Part shown: positions 51,927 through 62,325 of the stretch, piece after piece | How the letters are laid out: every line of letters begins with the position of its first letter | Numbering within the stretch: the stretch's first letter is position 1 | NCBI RefSeq assembly: GCF_016863635.1 | Contig: NZ_BOPG01000003.1 | Span: 1 to 64,000 of the forward strand | Length of the DNA stretch: 64,000 nt | DNA from: Virgisporangium aurantiacum | GTDB lineage: Bacteria > Actinomycetota > Actinomycetes > Mycobacteriales > Micromonosporaceae | Reading direction: 5' to 3' | The notes under the pieces: generated by a model | Told to the model about the DNA's origin: nothing | The model's database searches: none | The model's input: only the letters and a program-made list of their open reading frames with translations | Program-made: the position numbers and the translations under genes

Positions 51927-52700
51927 CTATGCCGCCGTGACGCTGTCTGCCATGACCCGGGTGACGCGCTCGGCCGCGATCCGGGCGTCGAGGCCAGCGC
52001 GGTCGAGATTCGCGCACAACACCACGGTCGCGCCCACGGACAGCGGGGTCAACAGCCATTTGAACGGGTGCTCGTGCTCGTTCGCGTCGATCAGCACGCG
52101 GTCGCCCGGGTGGAGGTCCCACCGCCCGGCGATCTCGCCGGCGAGCCGTCCCCACGCACCGAAGCTGGTGCCGTCGGCGCTCGCCGCGTCGGACGGCCGC
52201 ACCAGCCCGTAGGCGGGCAGCGTGCCCGGATGTTCAGCCATCGCGGTGACGAGGTCGCGGTATCCGTCGGGCACATCGGCGAGCGGGGCACCGCCGGGGG
52301 CGAGGCCCAGCACGAACCGGTGCCGCGCGTCGGGAACGTCGTCGAGCCAGTCGTCGATGCGGGTGCGCTCGACGAACACCGCGTCGAGCAGTTCGCCGTC
52401 GGTGCTGTCGAGCGCCTTCAGGCCCGCCGTCGCCGACAGCCGGAACGACAGCGCCGCGCCGACCGACCAGGCGCCCAGGATCACCGCGGCGGTCTGCCAG
52501 TGCGGCGGGACCTTCACCGCCACACGGGCACCGGCCCGCAACCCGCACCCCTCGCGCAGCAGCCGCGCCACCCGGCCCGCCAGTTCGCCGAGCGCGGCGG
52601 CGGTGAGGTCGCGCCGTTCACCCGTGCGATCGTCGTAGAACGTGAGCATCGGCCGGTCGGCCACGTGGAGGTCCGGGGAGAACAGCGCGGGGACGCTCAT
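51927..52700 (-). CDS. TIGR03089-family protein (acyl-CoA synthetase N-domain-like)
   Basis: A 257-residue protein resembling the N-terminal part of AMP-forming acyl-CoA synthetases (TFYDDRTGERRDLTAAALGE, LRAGARVAVKVPPHWQTAAV, LGAWSVGAALSFRLSATAG) but lacking the ATP-binding P-loop and the C-terminal domain. It therefore cannot catalyse adenylation alone. This truncated form is a widespread actinobacterial family (TIGR03089) of unknown role, so it is not a fresh pseudogene. Start ATG 52700. Confidence 0.82.
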   Translation of the reverse strand: MSVPALFSPDLHVADRPMLTFYDDRTGERRDLTAAALGELAGRVARLLREGCGLRAGARVAVKVPPHWQTAAVILGAWSVGAALSFRLSATAGLKALDSTDGELLDAVFVERTRIDDWLDDVPDARHRFVLGLAPGGAPLADVPDGYRDLVTAMAEHPGTLPAYGLVRPSDAASADGTSFGAWGRLAGEIAGRWDLHPGDRVLIDANEHEHPFKWLLTPLSVGATVVLCANLDRAGLDARIAAERVTRVMADSVTAA

Positions 52701-52796
52701 GAGAGGACCCTACTTGAGAACCAGCTGAGAGCCGATAGTGGACGTGACCGTCTACTAGGTGTCACGCTTTACTCCACCCCTTCCTGAGGAGTCCCC

Positions 52797-53978
52797 ATGT
52801 CGGAGAGCGTTGCCGTACCCGCCCGGCGGTCGCTGCTGCGTCCCCTGATCTTCGGCCTGGTGATCACCGCGACCCTGGCGCTGCTGTTACTGGTGCCCTG
52901 GTACACGATCGTGCTCGCCGGTGCCCACTGGCCGGCGCCCGTGGTGGCGCTCGGCACGGTGCTGTTCGTCGGCGGCGGCGTCGCGTTCCCGGTCCTCATG
53001 ATGGCCGGACACGGCCGCAACCACCGCGACTGGGCCGCCCGCACCGCCGACACCACGCTCGGCGTGGTGTGGGTGCTGTTCGTGTGGTCGGTGCTCGGCA
53101 ACGTACTGCGGGCCGCCCTCGCCGTGGGCGGCGTCGCCGACCCGACCCGCGGCCGCGTGGTGGCGGTCGCGGTGCTGGCGGTGTCGGCGGTGCTGCTGGT
53201 CTGGGGCTACGTCGAGGCGATGCGGGTGCCGCGGGTGCGCCGGGTCGACGTGCCGATCGAGCGGCTCGGCGCCGGCCTCGACGGATTGCGCGTGGTGCTC
53301 CTCACCGACACCCACTACGGCCCGATCAACCGGGCGCGCTGGTCGTCCCGGGTGATCGACACGGTCAACGAACTCGACGCCGACGTGCTCTGCCACACCG
53401 GCGACATCGCCGACGGCACCGTCGACATGCGACGCGAGCAGGCGGCGCCGCTCGGCCGGGCCGAGGCGCGCCTCGCCCGCACCTACGTCACCGGCAACCA
53501 CGAGTACTTCGGCGAGGCGCAGGGCTGGCTCGACCACATGCGGGAGCTGGGCTGGACGCCGCTGCACAACCGTCACCTCGTGGTCGAGCGCGGCGGCGAC
53601 CGGCTCGTGGTGGCCGGCGTCGACGACCGCACCGCCGCCGGCTCGGGCCTCGGCGGCCACCGGGCCGACCACGCCGCCGCCCTGTCCGGTGCCGACCCCG
53701 ACCTGCCCGTGCTGCTGCTCGCCCACCAGCCCAAGCAGATCGACGACGCGGTCGCGCACGGCGTCGACCTGCAGATCAGCGGGCACACCCACGGCGGGCA
53801 GATGTGGCCGTTCAACTACCTGGTGCGGCTCGACCAGCCGACGGTGGCCGGGCTGAGCCGGCACGGCGAGCGGACCCGCCTCTACACCAGCCGCGGCACC
53901 GGCTTCTGGGGCCCGCCGTTCCGCATCTTCGCCCCGAGTGAGATCACCGTTCTGACTCTGCGCCAGAATCGGGCATGA
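52797..53978 (+). CDS. Membrane metallophosphoesterase
   Basis: A 393-residue protein with four or five N-terminal membrane helices (residues 15-145) and a calcineurin-like phosphoesterase domain. Metal ligands are in LLTDTHYGP (near 167), HTGDIADG (near 200), TGNHEYFG (near 233), LLAHQP and SGHTHGGQMWPF (near 325), the complete set. YaeI/YkuE-type enzymes of this layout act on lipids or nucleotides at the membrane. Start ATG with CCTGAGGAG upstream; it overlaps the SDR gene by 4 nt. Confidence 0.92.
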   Translation: MSESVAVPARRSLLRPLIFGLVITATLALLLLVPWYTIVLAGAHWPAPVVALGTVLFVGGGVAFPVLMMAGHGRNHRDWAARTADTTLGVVWVLFVWSVLGNVLRAALAVGGVADPTRGRVVAVAVLAVSAVLLVWGYVEAMRVPRVRRVDVPIERLGAGLDGLRVVLLTDTHYGPINRARWSSRVIDTVNELDADVLCHTGDIADGTVDMRREQAAPLGRAEARLARTYVTGNHEYFGEAQGWLDHMRELGWTPLHNRHLVVERGGDRLVVAGVDDRTAAGSGLGGHRADHAAALSGADPDLPVLLLAHQPKQIDDAVAHGVDLQISGHTHGGQMWPFNYLVRLDQPTVAGLSRHGERTRLYTSRGTGFWGPPFRIFAPSEITVLTLRQNRA

Positions 53979-54775
53979 CCGAACACGTAGCGATCGTCAC
54001 CGGTTCGAACCACGGCATCGGCGCGGCGACCGCACGGGCCCTTGCCGCCGAGGGCGTCTCGGTGTTGTGCGCCTACTGGGTGGTCCACGACCCGGTCGAC
54101 CCGGGCGTCCCCCAGGCGTACCGCGACAACCGCGCCCTCGACGGTGACCCGGTCGTCGCCGCGATCCGCGCCGCCGGCGGGCGGGCCACCGCGGTCGCGG
54201 CCGACCTGCGCGACCCGGGCACCCCACGAGCGCTGTTCGACGCCGCCGAGGCCGAGTTCGGCCCGGTCGACATCCTGATCAACAACGCCACCGGCTGGGT
54301 GCAGGACACGTTCCGCCCGGCCACCGAAGACGACCTGGGGCGGGCGATGCAGCGGGTCACCCCCGAGACGTGGACGCAGCAGTTCGGCGTCGACGCGATG
54401 GCGCCCGCGCTGCTCATCGCCGAGTTCGCCGGCCGGCACGCGGCCCGCGGCGGCACCTGGGGACGCATCGTCGGCCTGCACTCGGGCGGCGAACTCGGCT
54501 TCCCCAGCGAGGTGTCGTACGGGGCGGCCAAGGCGGCGCAGACCAACTACACGATGTCGGCGGCCGTCGAGTTGGCGCCGTACGGCGTCACCGCGAACAT
54601 GGTCCACCCGCCGGTCACCGACACCGGGTGGGTCACCGACCCGGTGCGCGAGTTCGTCGAACGGTCGAGCGCGCTGGTGAACGTGGCGACCCCGGACGAG
54701 GTGGCCGAGGTGATCGCGTACCTCGTCTCCGACCGGGGCCGCCTCATCACGGGCAACACGATCACGCTGCGCTGA
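53975..54775 (+). CDS. Short-chain dehydrogenase/reductase (SDR)
   Basis: A 266-residue NAD(P)-dependent oxidoreductase. The cofactor motif is VTGSNHGIGAA (TGxxxGIG type, residues 8-18), the structural motif is LINNATGW (NNAxG), and the catalytic Ser...Tyr-x3-Lys is LHSGGELG...VSYGAAKAA. It ends with the usual LVSDRGRLITGNTITLR. ATGA overlap with the phosphoesterase gene shows co-translation, though the functional link is unclear. Substrate unknown. Confidence 0.92.
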   Translation: MTEHVAIVTGSNHGIGAATARALAAEGVSVLCAYWVVHDPVDPGVPQAYRDNRALDGDPVVAAIRAAGGRATAVAADLRDPGTPRALFDAAEAEFGPVDILINNATGWVQDTFRPATEDDLGRAMQRVTPETWTQQFGVDAMAPALLIAEFAGRHAARGGTWGRIVGLHSGGELGFPSEVSYGAAKAAQTNYTMSAAVELAPYGVTANMVHPPVTDTGWVTDPVREFVERSSALVNVATPDEVAEVIAYLVSDRGRLITGNTITLR

Positions 54776-55378
54776 TCAGCGCTTCACCAGGTACCGCAGG
54801 TGCGTCACGGACCTGCCCTCCTGGACGCTCACCGGCCCCTCCAGCGGCACCGGCTTCTCCGCGAGCTGGCTGAAGAACGGTGTGCCCGCGCCGAGGATCA
54901 CCGGCACCAGGTCGACCCAGACCTCGTCGAGCAGGCCGGCGTCGAGGGCCTGCCGAGCCATCTCGCCCCCGTTCACCGCGACCCCCTTGTCGCCGGCCAG
55001 CTCCCGCGCCTTGGCGATCGCCGCCTCGATGCCGCCCTCGGTGACGAACGTGAACCACTCGCCCTCGCGCTCCCAGCCGTCCGGGACGCTGTGGGTGAGC
55101 ACCACCACCGGCAGACCCATCGGGTGCTTTCCGCCCCAGGCGTTGGTGAAGTCCCACAACTTGCGGCCGACCACGATCGCCCCGCTCATCCCGGTGATCG
55201 TGCGCAGGTGCGCGGCGCTCACCTCGGTGACCTTCAGGCTCAGGTCCGGGTGGATCTCGTTGGGGATCTCGACGTCGCCGTTGCCGTACCAGGCGAACAG
55301 GTGCTCGAAGCCGCTGTTCTCCGGGCCGGCGATGAAGCCGTCGATCGACATGCTGGCACCGGTGTAGACCTTGCTCAT
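54776..55378 (-). CDS. Dihydrofolate reductase-family protein (RibD C-terminal domain-like)
   Basis: A 200-residue protein with the RibD_C/DHFR-like fold: VYTGASMSIDGFIAGPENSG at the start, GAIVVGRKLWDFTNAWGG (near 75), the nucleotide-binding segment GDKGVAVNGGEMARQALDAG (near 130), and VDLVPVILGAGTPFF. These stand-alone proteins are NADPH-dependent reductases of unknown substrate. ATG 55378 is chosen over an open extension upstream because it gives the family's normal N-terminus. It shares the end base with the SDR stop region (convergent, no spacer). Confidence 0.88.
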   Translation of the reverse strand: MSKVYTGASMSIDGFIAGPENSGFEHLFAWYGNGDVEIPNEIHPDLSLKVTEVSAAHLRTITGMSGAIVVGRKLWDFTNAWGGKHPMGLPVVVLTHSVPDGWEREGEWFTFVTEGGIEAAIAKARELAGDKGVAVNGGEMARQALDAGLLDEVWVDLVPVILGAGTPFFSQLAEKPVPLEGPVSVQEGRSVTHLRYLVKR

Positions 55379-55458
55379 GATCGTCGTCCTCTCTCGGGGT
55401 GTCCTCACCCAGGCGTCGAACGACCGCGCCGTGCTTCGACAGTCATCTCGAAGATCTT

Positions 55459-56451
55459 TTATTCGGACGCCTTCTCCGCCGCCCGCTTGCGCCGCTTGCC
55501 CTCGTGCATGGCCGCGACCCGGGCCACCGGGATGGTGTGGCCCAGCTCGATGAGGCCGGGGTCGATGCGCTGCGGCTCGGGCAGCAGCTCGGCCCACGGG
55601 TCGCCGTCCTTGAGCAGCCCCGGCGCCGAGCGCACGGTGAAATCCTTCGGGGAGACGCTGTCCAGCTCGTCCCACGGCACCGGGAACGACACCGGCGTGC
55701 CCGGCCGCACCCGCGGACTGTAGGCGGCGACCACGGTCGCCCCACCGGCGCGGGTGGAGTCGAGGAACACCTTCCCCTCGCGGTCCTCCTTGATGTAGGC
55801 CGTGGTGGCGAGCGCCGGGTCGATCTGCTCGGCCCGCCTCGCCACCGCCCGCGTGGCCGCCGCGATGTCCTCGGGGGTGGCGGCGTCACCGGGGTCGAGC
55901 GGCACGAACACGTGGACGCCCTTCGACCCGCTGGTCTTCACCGCGCCCGCCATGCCCACGTCGGCCAGCGCCTGCCGCACCAGGTGGGCGGCCTTCACGG
56001 CGAGGTCGAACGCCTCGGTGCCCTCGGGCGGGTCGAGGTCGAGGATCAGGTGCGACGGGTGCTGCCAGTTCCCGTCGGTGAACAGCGTCGGGTGGTACTC
56101 GACCGCCCGCTGGTTGGCGAACCAGATGAGGGTCGGCAGGTCGTTGCACAGGGCATAGTTGATCTCGCGGTGCGACGCCTCCGCCCACACCGTGGTCGTC
56201 GCCACGAAGTCCGGCGTGTACTTGGGCAGGTTCTTCTGCATGAACGGCGGCTGCCCCGGCCGCACCCGGATCACCGAGAGCGGCCGGTCGCGCAGCCCGG
56301 GCAGAATCCTGTCGTGCACGGCGTCGAGATAGTCGACGAGGTCACGCTTGCTCGCCTCGGCGCCGTCGAACAGCGGCTGGTCGAGGTTGGTGAGGTCGAC
56401 CCCGTGCCGCGTCTCCTTGGGTGCCTTGCCTTTGGATGCTCTGCCCGCCAC
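55459..56451 (-). CDS. LigD-type polymerase domain protein (primase-polymerase)
   Basis: A 330-residue stand-alone version of the polymerase domain of bacterial NHEJ ligase LigD (AEP superfamily). Family segments are VHDRILPGLRDRPLSVIRVR, FMQKNLPKYTPDFV, the metal-binding HLILDLDPPEG (two Asp, near residue 140), SGSKGVHVFVPL (near 175) and TAYIKEDREGKVFLDSTRAG. It could fill gaps with ribonucleotides during end joining or repair. No Ku or ligase gene is seen in the window. A lysine-rich C-terminus (EGKRRKRAAEKASE) may bind DNA. It lies just downstream of the class II UvrA gene. Confidence 0.88.
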   Translation of the reverse strand: MAGRASKGKAPKETRHGVDLTNLDQPLFDGAEASKRDLVDYLDAVHDRILPGLRDRPLSVIRVRPGQPPFMQKNLPKYTPDFVATTTVWAEASHREINYALCNDLPTLIWFANQRAVEYHPTLFTDGNWQHPSHLILDLDPPEGTEAFDLAVKAAHLVRQALADVGMAGAVKTSGSKGVHVFVPLDPGDAATPEDIAAATRAVARRAEQIDPALATTAYIKEDREGKVFLDSTRAGGATVVAAYSPRVRPGTPVSFPVPWDELDSVSPKDFTVRSAPGLLKDGDPWAELLPEPQRIDPGLIELGHTIPVARVAAMHEGKRRKRAAEKASE

Positions 56452-56499
56452 CCGGTCAACCTTCCGGGACGCCCCCCACCCCGCGCAACCCGAACCGCG

Positions 56500-58785
<2,286 letters not shown>

Positions 58786-58807
58786 CGTTCAAGTGTTTCA
58801 TTGAACG
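58786..58807. promoter_or_regulatory. Inverted repeat at the uvrA2 start
   Basis: CGTTCAA (58786-58792) and TTGAACG (58801-58807) are perfect 7-bp arms around an 8-nt spacer, directly abutting the GTG of the class II uvrA gene in the 101-bp divergent region. It does not match the CGAAC-N4-GTTCG SOS box in spacing or sequence. A dyad at the start site would suit repression or MerR-type control. Confidence 0.45.
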
Positions 58808-58886
58808 CCCAGGGTAGAGATTCAAAGAATTTAGACGCGTTTGCACCTCGAAGTCTCAACCCCGTCTACACCACTATGCTCGTCGC

Positions 58887-59585
58887 GTGGCCCGGCTCCG
58901 CGCGATCGACGTGGCCCGCGGTGCGGGCGTCTCCGTGCAGCAGGTGCGCAACTACGAGGCGGAAGGTGTGCTGCCGCCGCTGGCCCGCACCGAGGCGGGA
59001 TACCGCATCTTCACGCCGGAGCACGCCGCGGCGTTGCGGGTGGTGCGGCTGCTCGCCGAGGGGCACGGCTGGGAGCGGGCCCGCATCGTGATGCGCTCCG
59101 TGCACGCGGGCGACGTCGCCACCGCGCTCGCCGAACTCGACCGCAGCCACGCCGAACTCGACCGGGAACGGTCCGAGATCGCGGGGGTGCTCGGCGCGTT
59201 CGCCACGCTCCTGCCGTTGCCGACGGGTGCGCCGGCGCGGGCCGTCTTCCGGATCGGGGCGGTTGCCGACGCCGTGGGCGTGCGCACGTCGGCGTTGCGG
59301 GTGTGGGAGCGGCACGGGCTGCTGCGCCCGTCGCGCGAACGGGTGACCGGTTACCGGGTCTACGACGACGCCGAACTGCGCCGCGCGCGGGTGGTGGCGC
59401 TGCTGCGACGGGGCAACTACCCGATCTCGATCGTACGGGCCGTGATCGACGAACTACGCACAACCGGCAGTCCGCACCGCGTCCGCGCCGAGCTTGCCAG
59501 ACGTGAGCAGGATCTCCATCGACGCAGTTTGCTCCGCCTCCAGGCGTCTGCCGCACTGTACGAGTACCTGACTCGGGTACAGTAG
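58887..59585 (+). CDS. Tandem MerR-family regulator (two MerR helix-turn-helices)
   Basis: A 232-residue protein containing two complete MerR DNA-binding domains in one chain: residues 5-75 (RAIDVARGAGVSVQQVRNYE, then GVLPPLARTEAGYRIFTPEH) and residues 112-180 (IGAVADAVGVRTSALRVWER, then GLLRPSRERVTGYRVYDDAE). A short helical linker separates them, and there is a short C-terminal coil instead of a normal ligand domain. Ordinary MerR proteins have one such domain and dimerise, so this may act as a pseudo-dimer. Start GTG 58887. Divergent from the class II uvrA gene, which is its likely target. Confidence 0.87.
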   Translation: MARLRAIDVARGAGVSVQQVRNYEAEGVLPPLARTEAGYRIFTPEHAAALRVVRLLAEGHGWERARIVMRSVHAGDVATALAELDRSHAELDRERSEIAGVLGAFATLLPLPTGAPARAVFRIGAVADAVGVRTSALRVWERHGLLRPSRERVTGYRVYDDAELRRARVVALLRRGNYPISIVRAVIDELRTTGSPHRVRAELARREQDLHRRSLLRLQASAALYEYLTRVQ

Positions 59586-59655
59586 GGAGATCACGAGTCC
59601 GCCGAGCGAGTGTGACGCCGGCCGTTGAGGCTCCACTGCAACGTTCGGAGATCCG

Positions 59656-61218
59656 ATTACCACGTCGTTCGCCGCCCTCGGTGTGCCGCAGGCGCTTGTC
59701 GCCGCTCTCGCCACCCAGGGCGTCACCAGCCCGTTCCCCATTCAAACGGCCACGCTGCCCGACGCGTTGGCCGGCCGCGACGTGCTGGGCCGCGGCCGCA
59801 CCGGTTCCGGAAAGACCTACGCGTTCGTGGTGCCGCTCCTGGCCCGGCTCGCGGCCAGCGGCACCCGCCGCCGGCCCGGGCGCCCGCGCGCGCTCATCCT
59901 GGCCCCGACCCGCGAGCTCGCCACCCAGATCGAGGCGTCGCTCACCCCGCTCGCCGACACACTGTCGATGCGGGTACTCACCGTGTTCGGCGGCGTCGGT
60001 GCCCGTCCGCAGATCAACGCGCTGGCGAAGGGCGTCGACGTCCTCGTCGCCTGCCCCGGCCGGCTCGAGGACCATGTGCGGTCGGGCCACGCCAGCCTCG
60101 ACTCGGTCGAGGTCACGGTGCTCGACGAGGCCGACCACATGGCCGACCTCGGGTTCCTGCCGGCCGTGCGGCGGCTGCTCGACCAGACGCCGGAAGACGG
60201 GCAGCGCCTGCTCTTCTCGGCCACGCTCGACGCCGCCGTCGACGTGCTGGTCCGCCGCTTCCTGTACAAGCCGGTGACGCACAGTGTCGACTCGCCGCAG
60301 TCCCCGGTGGAGACGATGTCGCACCACATGCTGCACGTGCGTGCCGACGACCGCTTCCCGGTGCTCGTCGACCTCACGGCGGCACCGGGCCGCTCGCTGG
60401 TCTTCACCCGCACCAAGCGCGGTGCCAAGGTGCTCACCAAGAAGCTCGTCGCCGCCGGCGTGCCGGCCGTCGAACTGCACGGCAACCTGGCGCAGAACGC
60501 CCGTACGCGCAACATGTCCGACTTCGCCGAGGGCAAGGTCCGCACGCTGGTCGCCACCGACATCGCGGCGCGCGGCATCCACGTCGACGATGTGACGCTC
60601 GTCATCCACGCCGATCCGCCCGCGGAGCACAAGGCCTACCTGCACCGCTCCGGCCGCACCGCCCGGGCCGGCGCCGCCGGCACCGTGGTGACGCTGATGA
60701 CCGACGCCCAGGTGGCCGACGTCCGCGACCTGGCCAACCGCGCCGGCATCAAGCCGACGACCACCCGCCTCCGGCTCGGCGATCCGCTGCTGGCGGAGCT
60801 GGCCCCGGGGCAGCGCTCGTTCGTCCAGCCGGAGGCCGTGCCCCCGGGCCGCGCCTCGGGCGGGTCGTCGGGCGGAACGTCGGGCGGCGGCGGAGACCGC
60901 ACCCGGACAGCGGGCCGCCGGCAGTCACCGGCCGCCGGCCGCACGTCCGGCTCCGGGCGCGCGACGGTCTCCGGACGCGCCGCGGACTCGGGACGCGCTG
61001 CCGGCGGAAGCCGCACCGCGGATGCCGGACGCGTCGCCGAGCCGCGACGCGGAGCGGGCACCGGACGGGCCGCCGCGGCGGACGGACACGCACCCCGGCC
61101 GACCAGGTCACGGCGGGCCGGAGCGGGCCGGGCCGGCACCGCATCCGCGGCACCCGCGCCCCGCTCCGGCGGAGCCGCCGCGTTCTCCAGCCGGTCAAGG
61201 GCCGGCCGCTCCCGCTGA
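59656..61218 (+). CDS. DEAD-box RNA helicase, probable ATT start
   Basis: About 520 residues. Motifs are complete: Q motif PFPIQTATLPDALAGRDVLG, I GRTGSGKT, Ia APTRELATQ, Ib CPGRLEDH, II VLDEADHMAD, III FSATL, IV LVFTRTKRGAK, V VATDIAARGIHVDD, VI HRSGRTARAG. The C-terminal 140 residues are Arg/Gly/Ser-rich and disordered, an RNA-binding tail. The frame contains no ATG, GTG or TTG that keeps the conserved upstream Phe of the Q motif. An ATT at 59656, five nt after GGAG (59647-59650), gives MTTSFAALGVPQALVAAL, the N-terminus expected for this family. The first normal start, GTG 59683, would remove that Phe. RNA unwinding in ribosome assembly or mRNA decay is the family role. Confidence 0.85.
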   Translation: MTTSFAALGVPQALVAALATQGVTSPFPIQTATLPDALAGRDVLGRGRTGSGKTYAFVVPLLARLAASGTRRRPGRPRALILAPTRELATQIEASLTPLADTLSMRVLTVFGGVGARPQINALAKGVDVLVACPGRLEDHVRSGHASLDSVEVTVLDEADHMADLGFLPAVRRLLDQTPEDGQRLLFSATLDAAVDVLVRRFLYKPVTHSVDSPQSPVETMSHHMLHVRADDRFPVLVDLTAAPGRSLVFTRTKRGAKVLTKKLVAAGVPAVELHGNLAQNARTRNMSDFAEGKVRTLVATDIAARGIHVDDVTLVIHADPPAEHKAYLHRSGRTARAGAAGTVVTLMTDAQVADVRDLANRAGIKPTTTRLRLGDPLLAELAPGQRSFVQPEAVPPGRASGGSSGGTSGGGGDRTRTAGRRQSPAAGRTSGSGRATVSGRAADSGRAAGGSRTADAGRVAEPRRGAGTGRAAAADGHAPRPTRSRRAGAGRAGTASAAPAPRSGGAAAFSSRSRAGRSR

Positions 61219-61226
61219 CCTGACAA

Positions 61227-61280
61227 CTGGATCTTGGACTCCGCGCGGTGCTCCAGGCCCGCAAGGAGTCCAAGATCCAG
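61227..61280. terminator. 16-bp palindrome between convergent genes (GATCTTGGACT family)
   Basis: CTGGATCTTGGACTCC (61227-61242) pairs perfectly with GGAGTCCAAGATCCAG (61265-61280). It starts 8 bp after the helicase stop and ends 5 bp before the dehydrogenase stop. An outer GCTGACC/GGTCAGC pair (61214-61220 and 61284-61290) even includes both stop regions. The arm and loop start (GCGGTGCT) match the element at 37099-37150. Likely a bidirectional terminator derived from a repeat family. Confidence 0.8.
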
Positions 61281-61285
61281 AGGGG

Positions 61286-62293
61286 TCAGCGGGTCGGGTC
61301 GACGTGGATCTTCGGAGCCTGGCCGGCGGGGCGATCGCCGGCCAGGATCGCCGCCACCTCGTCGAGACCTACCGTGGTCGCCACCAGCGGGCGGGGATCC
61401 ACCGTGCCGCTGGCGTACAGGTCGACGGTGCCCTCCAGGCCACCCGAGGCACTCAGGATCCCCGTCACCGTCAGGTCCTTGAAGACCAGCTCGCGGGAGT
61501 CGACCAGGCTCGGCTCGCCCGACAGTCCGATGTAGACGACCCGTCGGCCGGGCTCGACCACCGACAGCGCCAGCGCGGGCACCTCGGCGCCGGTCGAGGC
61601 GTCGACCACCCCGTCGAATCCCAGGGCGGGGACGTCGGACGGCGTCCACACCGAGGCGAACCCGAGCGACCGCGCGAACGACAGCGACGCCGGCGTCACC
61701 CCGAGCAGGTGCACGTCGACGCCGAACGAGCGGGCGATCAGCGCCACCAGCAACCCGATCGCGCCCGGGCCCACCACGAGCAGCCGCTCCCCCGCGGCGA
61801 CGCCGGCCGCCCGGAACGCCCGCAACGCGTTGCCGCCGGGCTCGACCAGCGCGCCGACCGTGTCGTCCACAGTGGACGGCAGCGGCACCAGAGCCCTGGC
61901 GGGAACCAGCAGCGACGACGCGAGCGCGCCCGGCCAGCCGCCCCGGATGCCGATCTCGTAGCGCGACGCGCACAGGTGCTGCCGCCCCGACACACACCGG
62001 GCGCACGACGAGCACCCCAGCATCGTGTCACCGGTGACCCGGCGGCCGACCCACGACGGGTCCACGCCGGTGCCGACCGACGCCACGACCCCGCACCACT
62101 CGTGCCCGATCCGCATCGGGTAGGCGGCGTCGCCCGAGTGCAGGTACGCCATCTCGCCGGTGAAGAACTCGACGTCGGTGCCGCACACGCCGGCCCGCCG
62201 GACGTCGACCACGACCTCGCCGGAAGCGGCGACCGGCGGCGGCACGTCGACCACGGCCGATGAACGTGGACCGGTGATAACAAAGGCGCGCAC
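61286..62293 (-). CDS. Zinc-dependent alcohol/polyol dehydrogenase (MDR family)
   Basis: A 335-residue medium-chain dehydrogenase. Catalytic zinc ligands are in GVCGTDVEFF (Cys37) and the GHEWCGVV motif (His and Glu). The structural zinc site is CSSCARCVSGRQHLC (near 95-109). NAD(P) binding is VVGPGAIGLLVALIA (near 173). It resembles threonine/sorbitol/galactonate-type dehydrogenases. Start GTG 62293, with AAAGGGA seven nt upstream. It is divergent from an IlvD/Edd dehydratase gene only 32 bp away, which suggests a sugar or sugar-acid pathway. Confidence 0.9.
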   Translation of the reverse strand: MRAFVITGPRSSAVVDVPPPVAASGEVVVDVRRAGVCGTDVEFFTGEMAYLHSGDAAYPMRIGHEWCGVVASVGTGVDPSWVGRRVTGDTMLGCSSCARCVSGRQHLCASRYEIGIRGGWPGALASSLLVPARALVPLPSTVDDTVGALVEPGGNALRAFRAAGVAAGERLLVVGPGAIGLLVALIARSFGVDVHLLGVTPASLSFARSLGFASVWTPSDVPALGFDGVVDASTGAEVPALALSVVEPGRRVVYIGLSGEPSLVDSRELVFKDLTVTGILSASGGLEGTVDLYASGTVDPRPLVATTVGLDEVAAILAGDRPAGQAPKIHVDPTR

Positions 62294-62301
62294 GGGTAGG
62301 G

Positions 62302-62317
62302 TCCCTTTCTAAAGGGA
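62302..62317. promoter_or_regulatory. Palindrome supplying both ribosome sites of a divergent pair
   Basis: TCCCTTT-CT-AAAGGGA has perfect 7-bp arms and lies in the 32-bp gap between the dehydrogenase (minus) and dehydratase (plus) starts. The AAAGGGA arm lies upstream of each start codon in its own orientation, 8 nt from each. It could serve as an operator controlling both genes as well as their Shine-Dalgarno sequences. Confidence 0.55.
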
Positions 62318-62325
62318 GAACGTAC

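Noticed and set aside
51927..52700. Truncated acyl-CoA synthetase pseudogene
   Set aside because: The short form without P-loop or C-terminal domain is a known conserved family (TIGR03089), with intact frame and coupling to the HIT gene.
58786..58807. LexA/SOS box at the class II uvrA gene
   Set aside because: The arms CGTTCAA/TTGAACG with an 8-nt spacer do not match the actinobacterial CGAAC-N4-GTTCG box.
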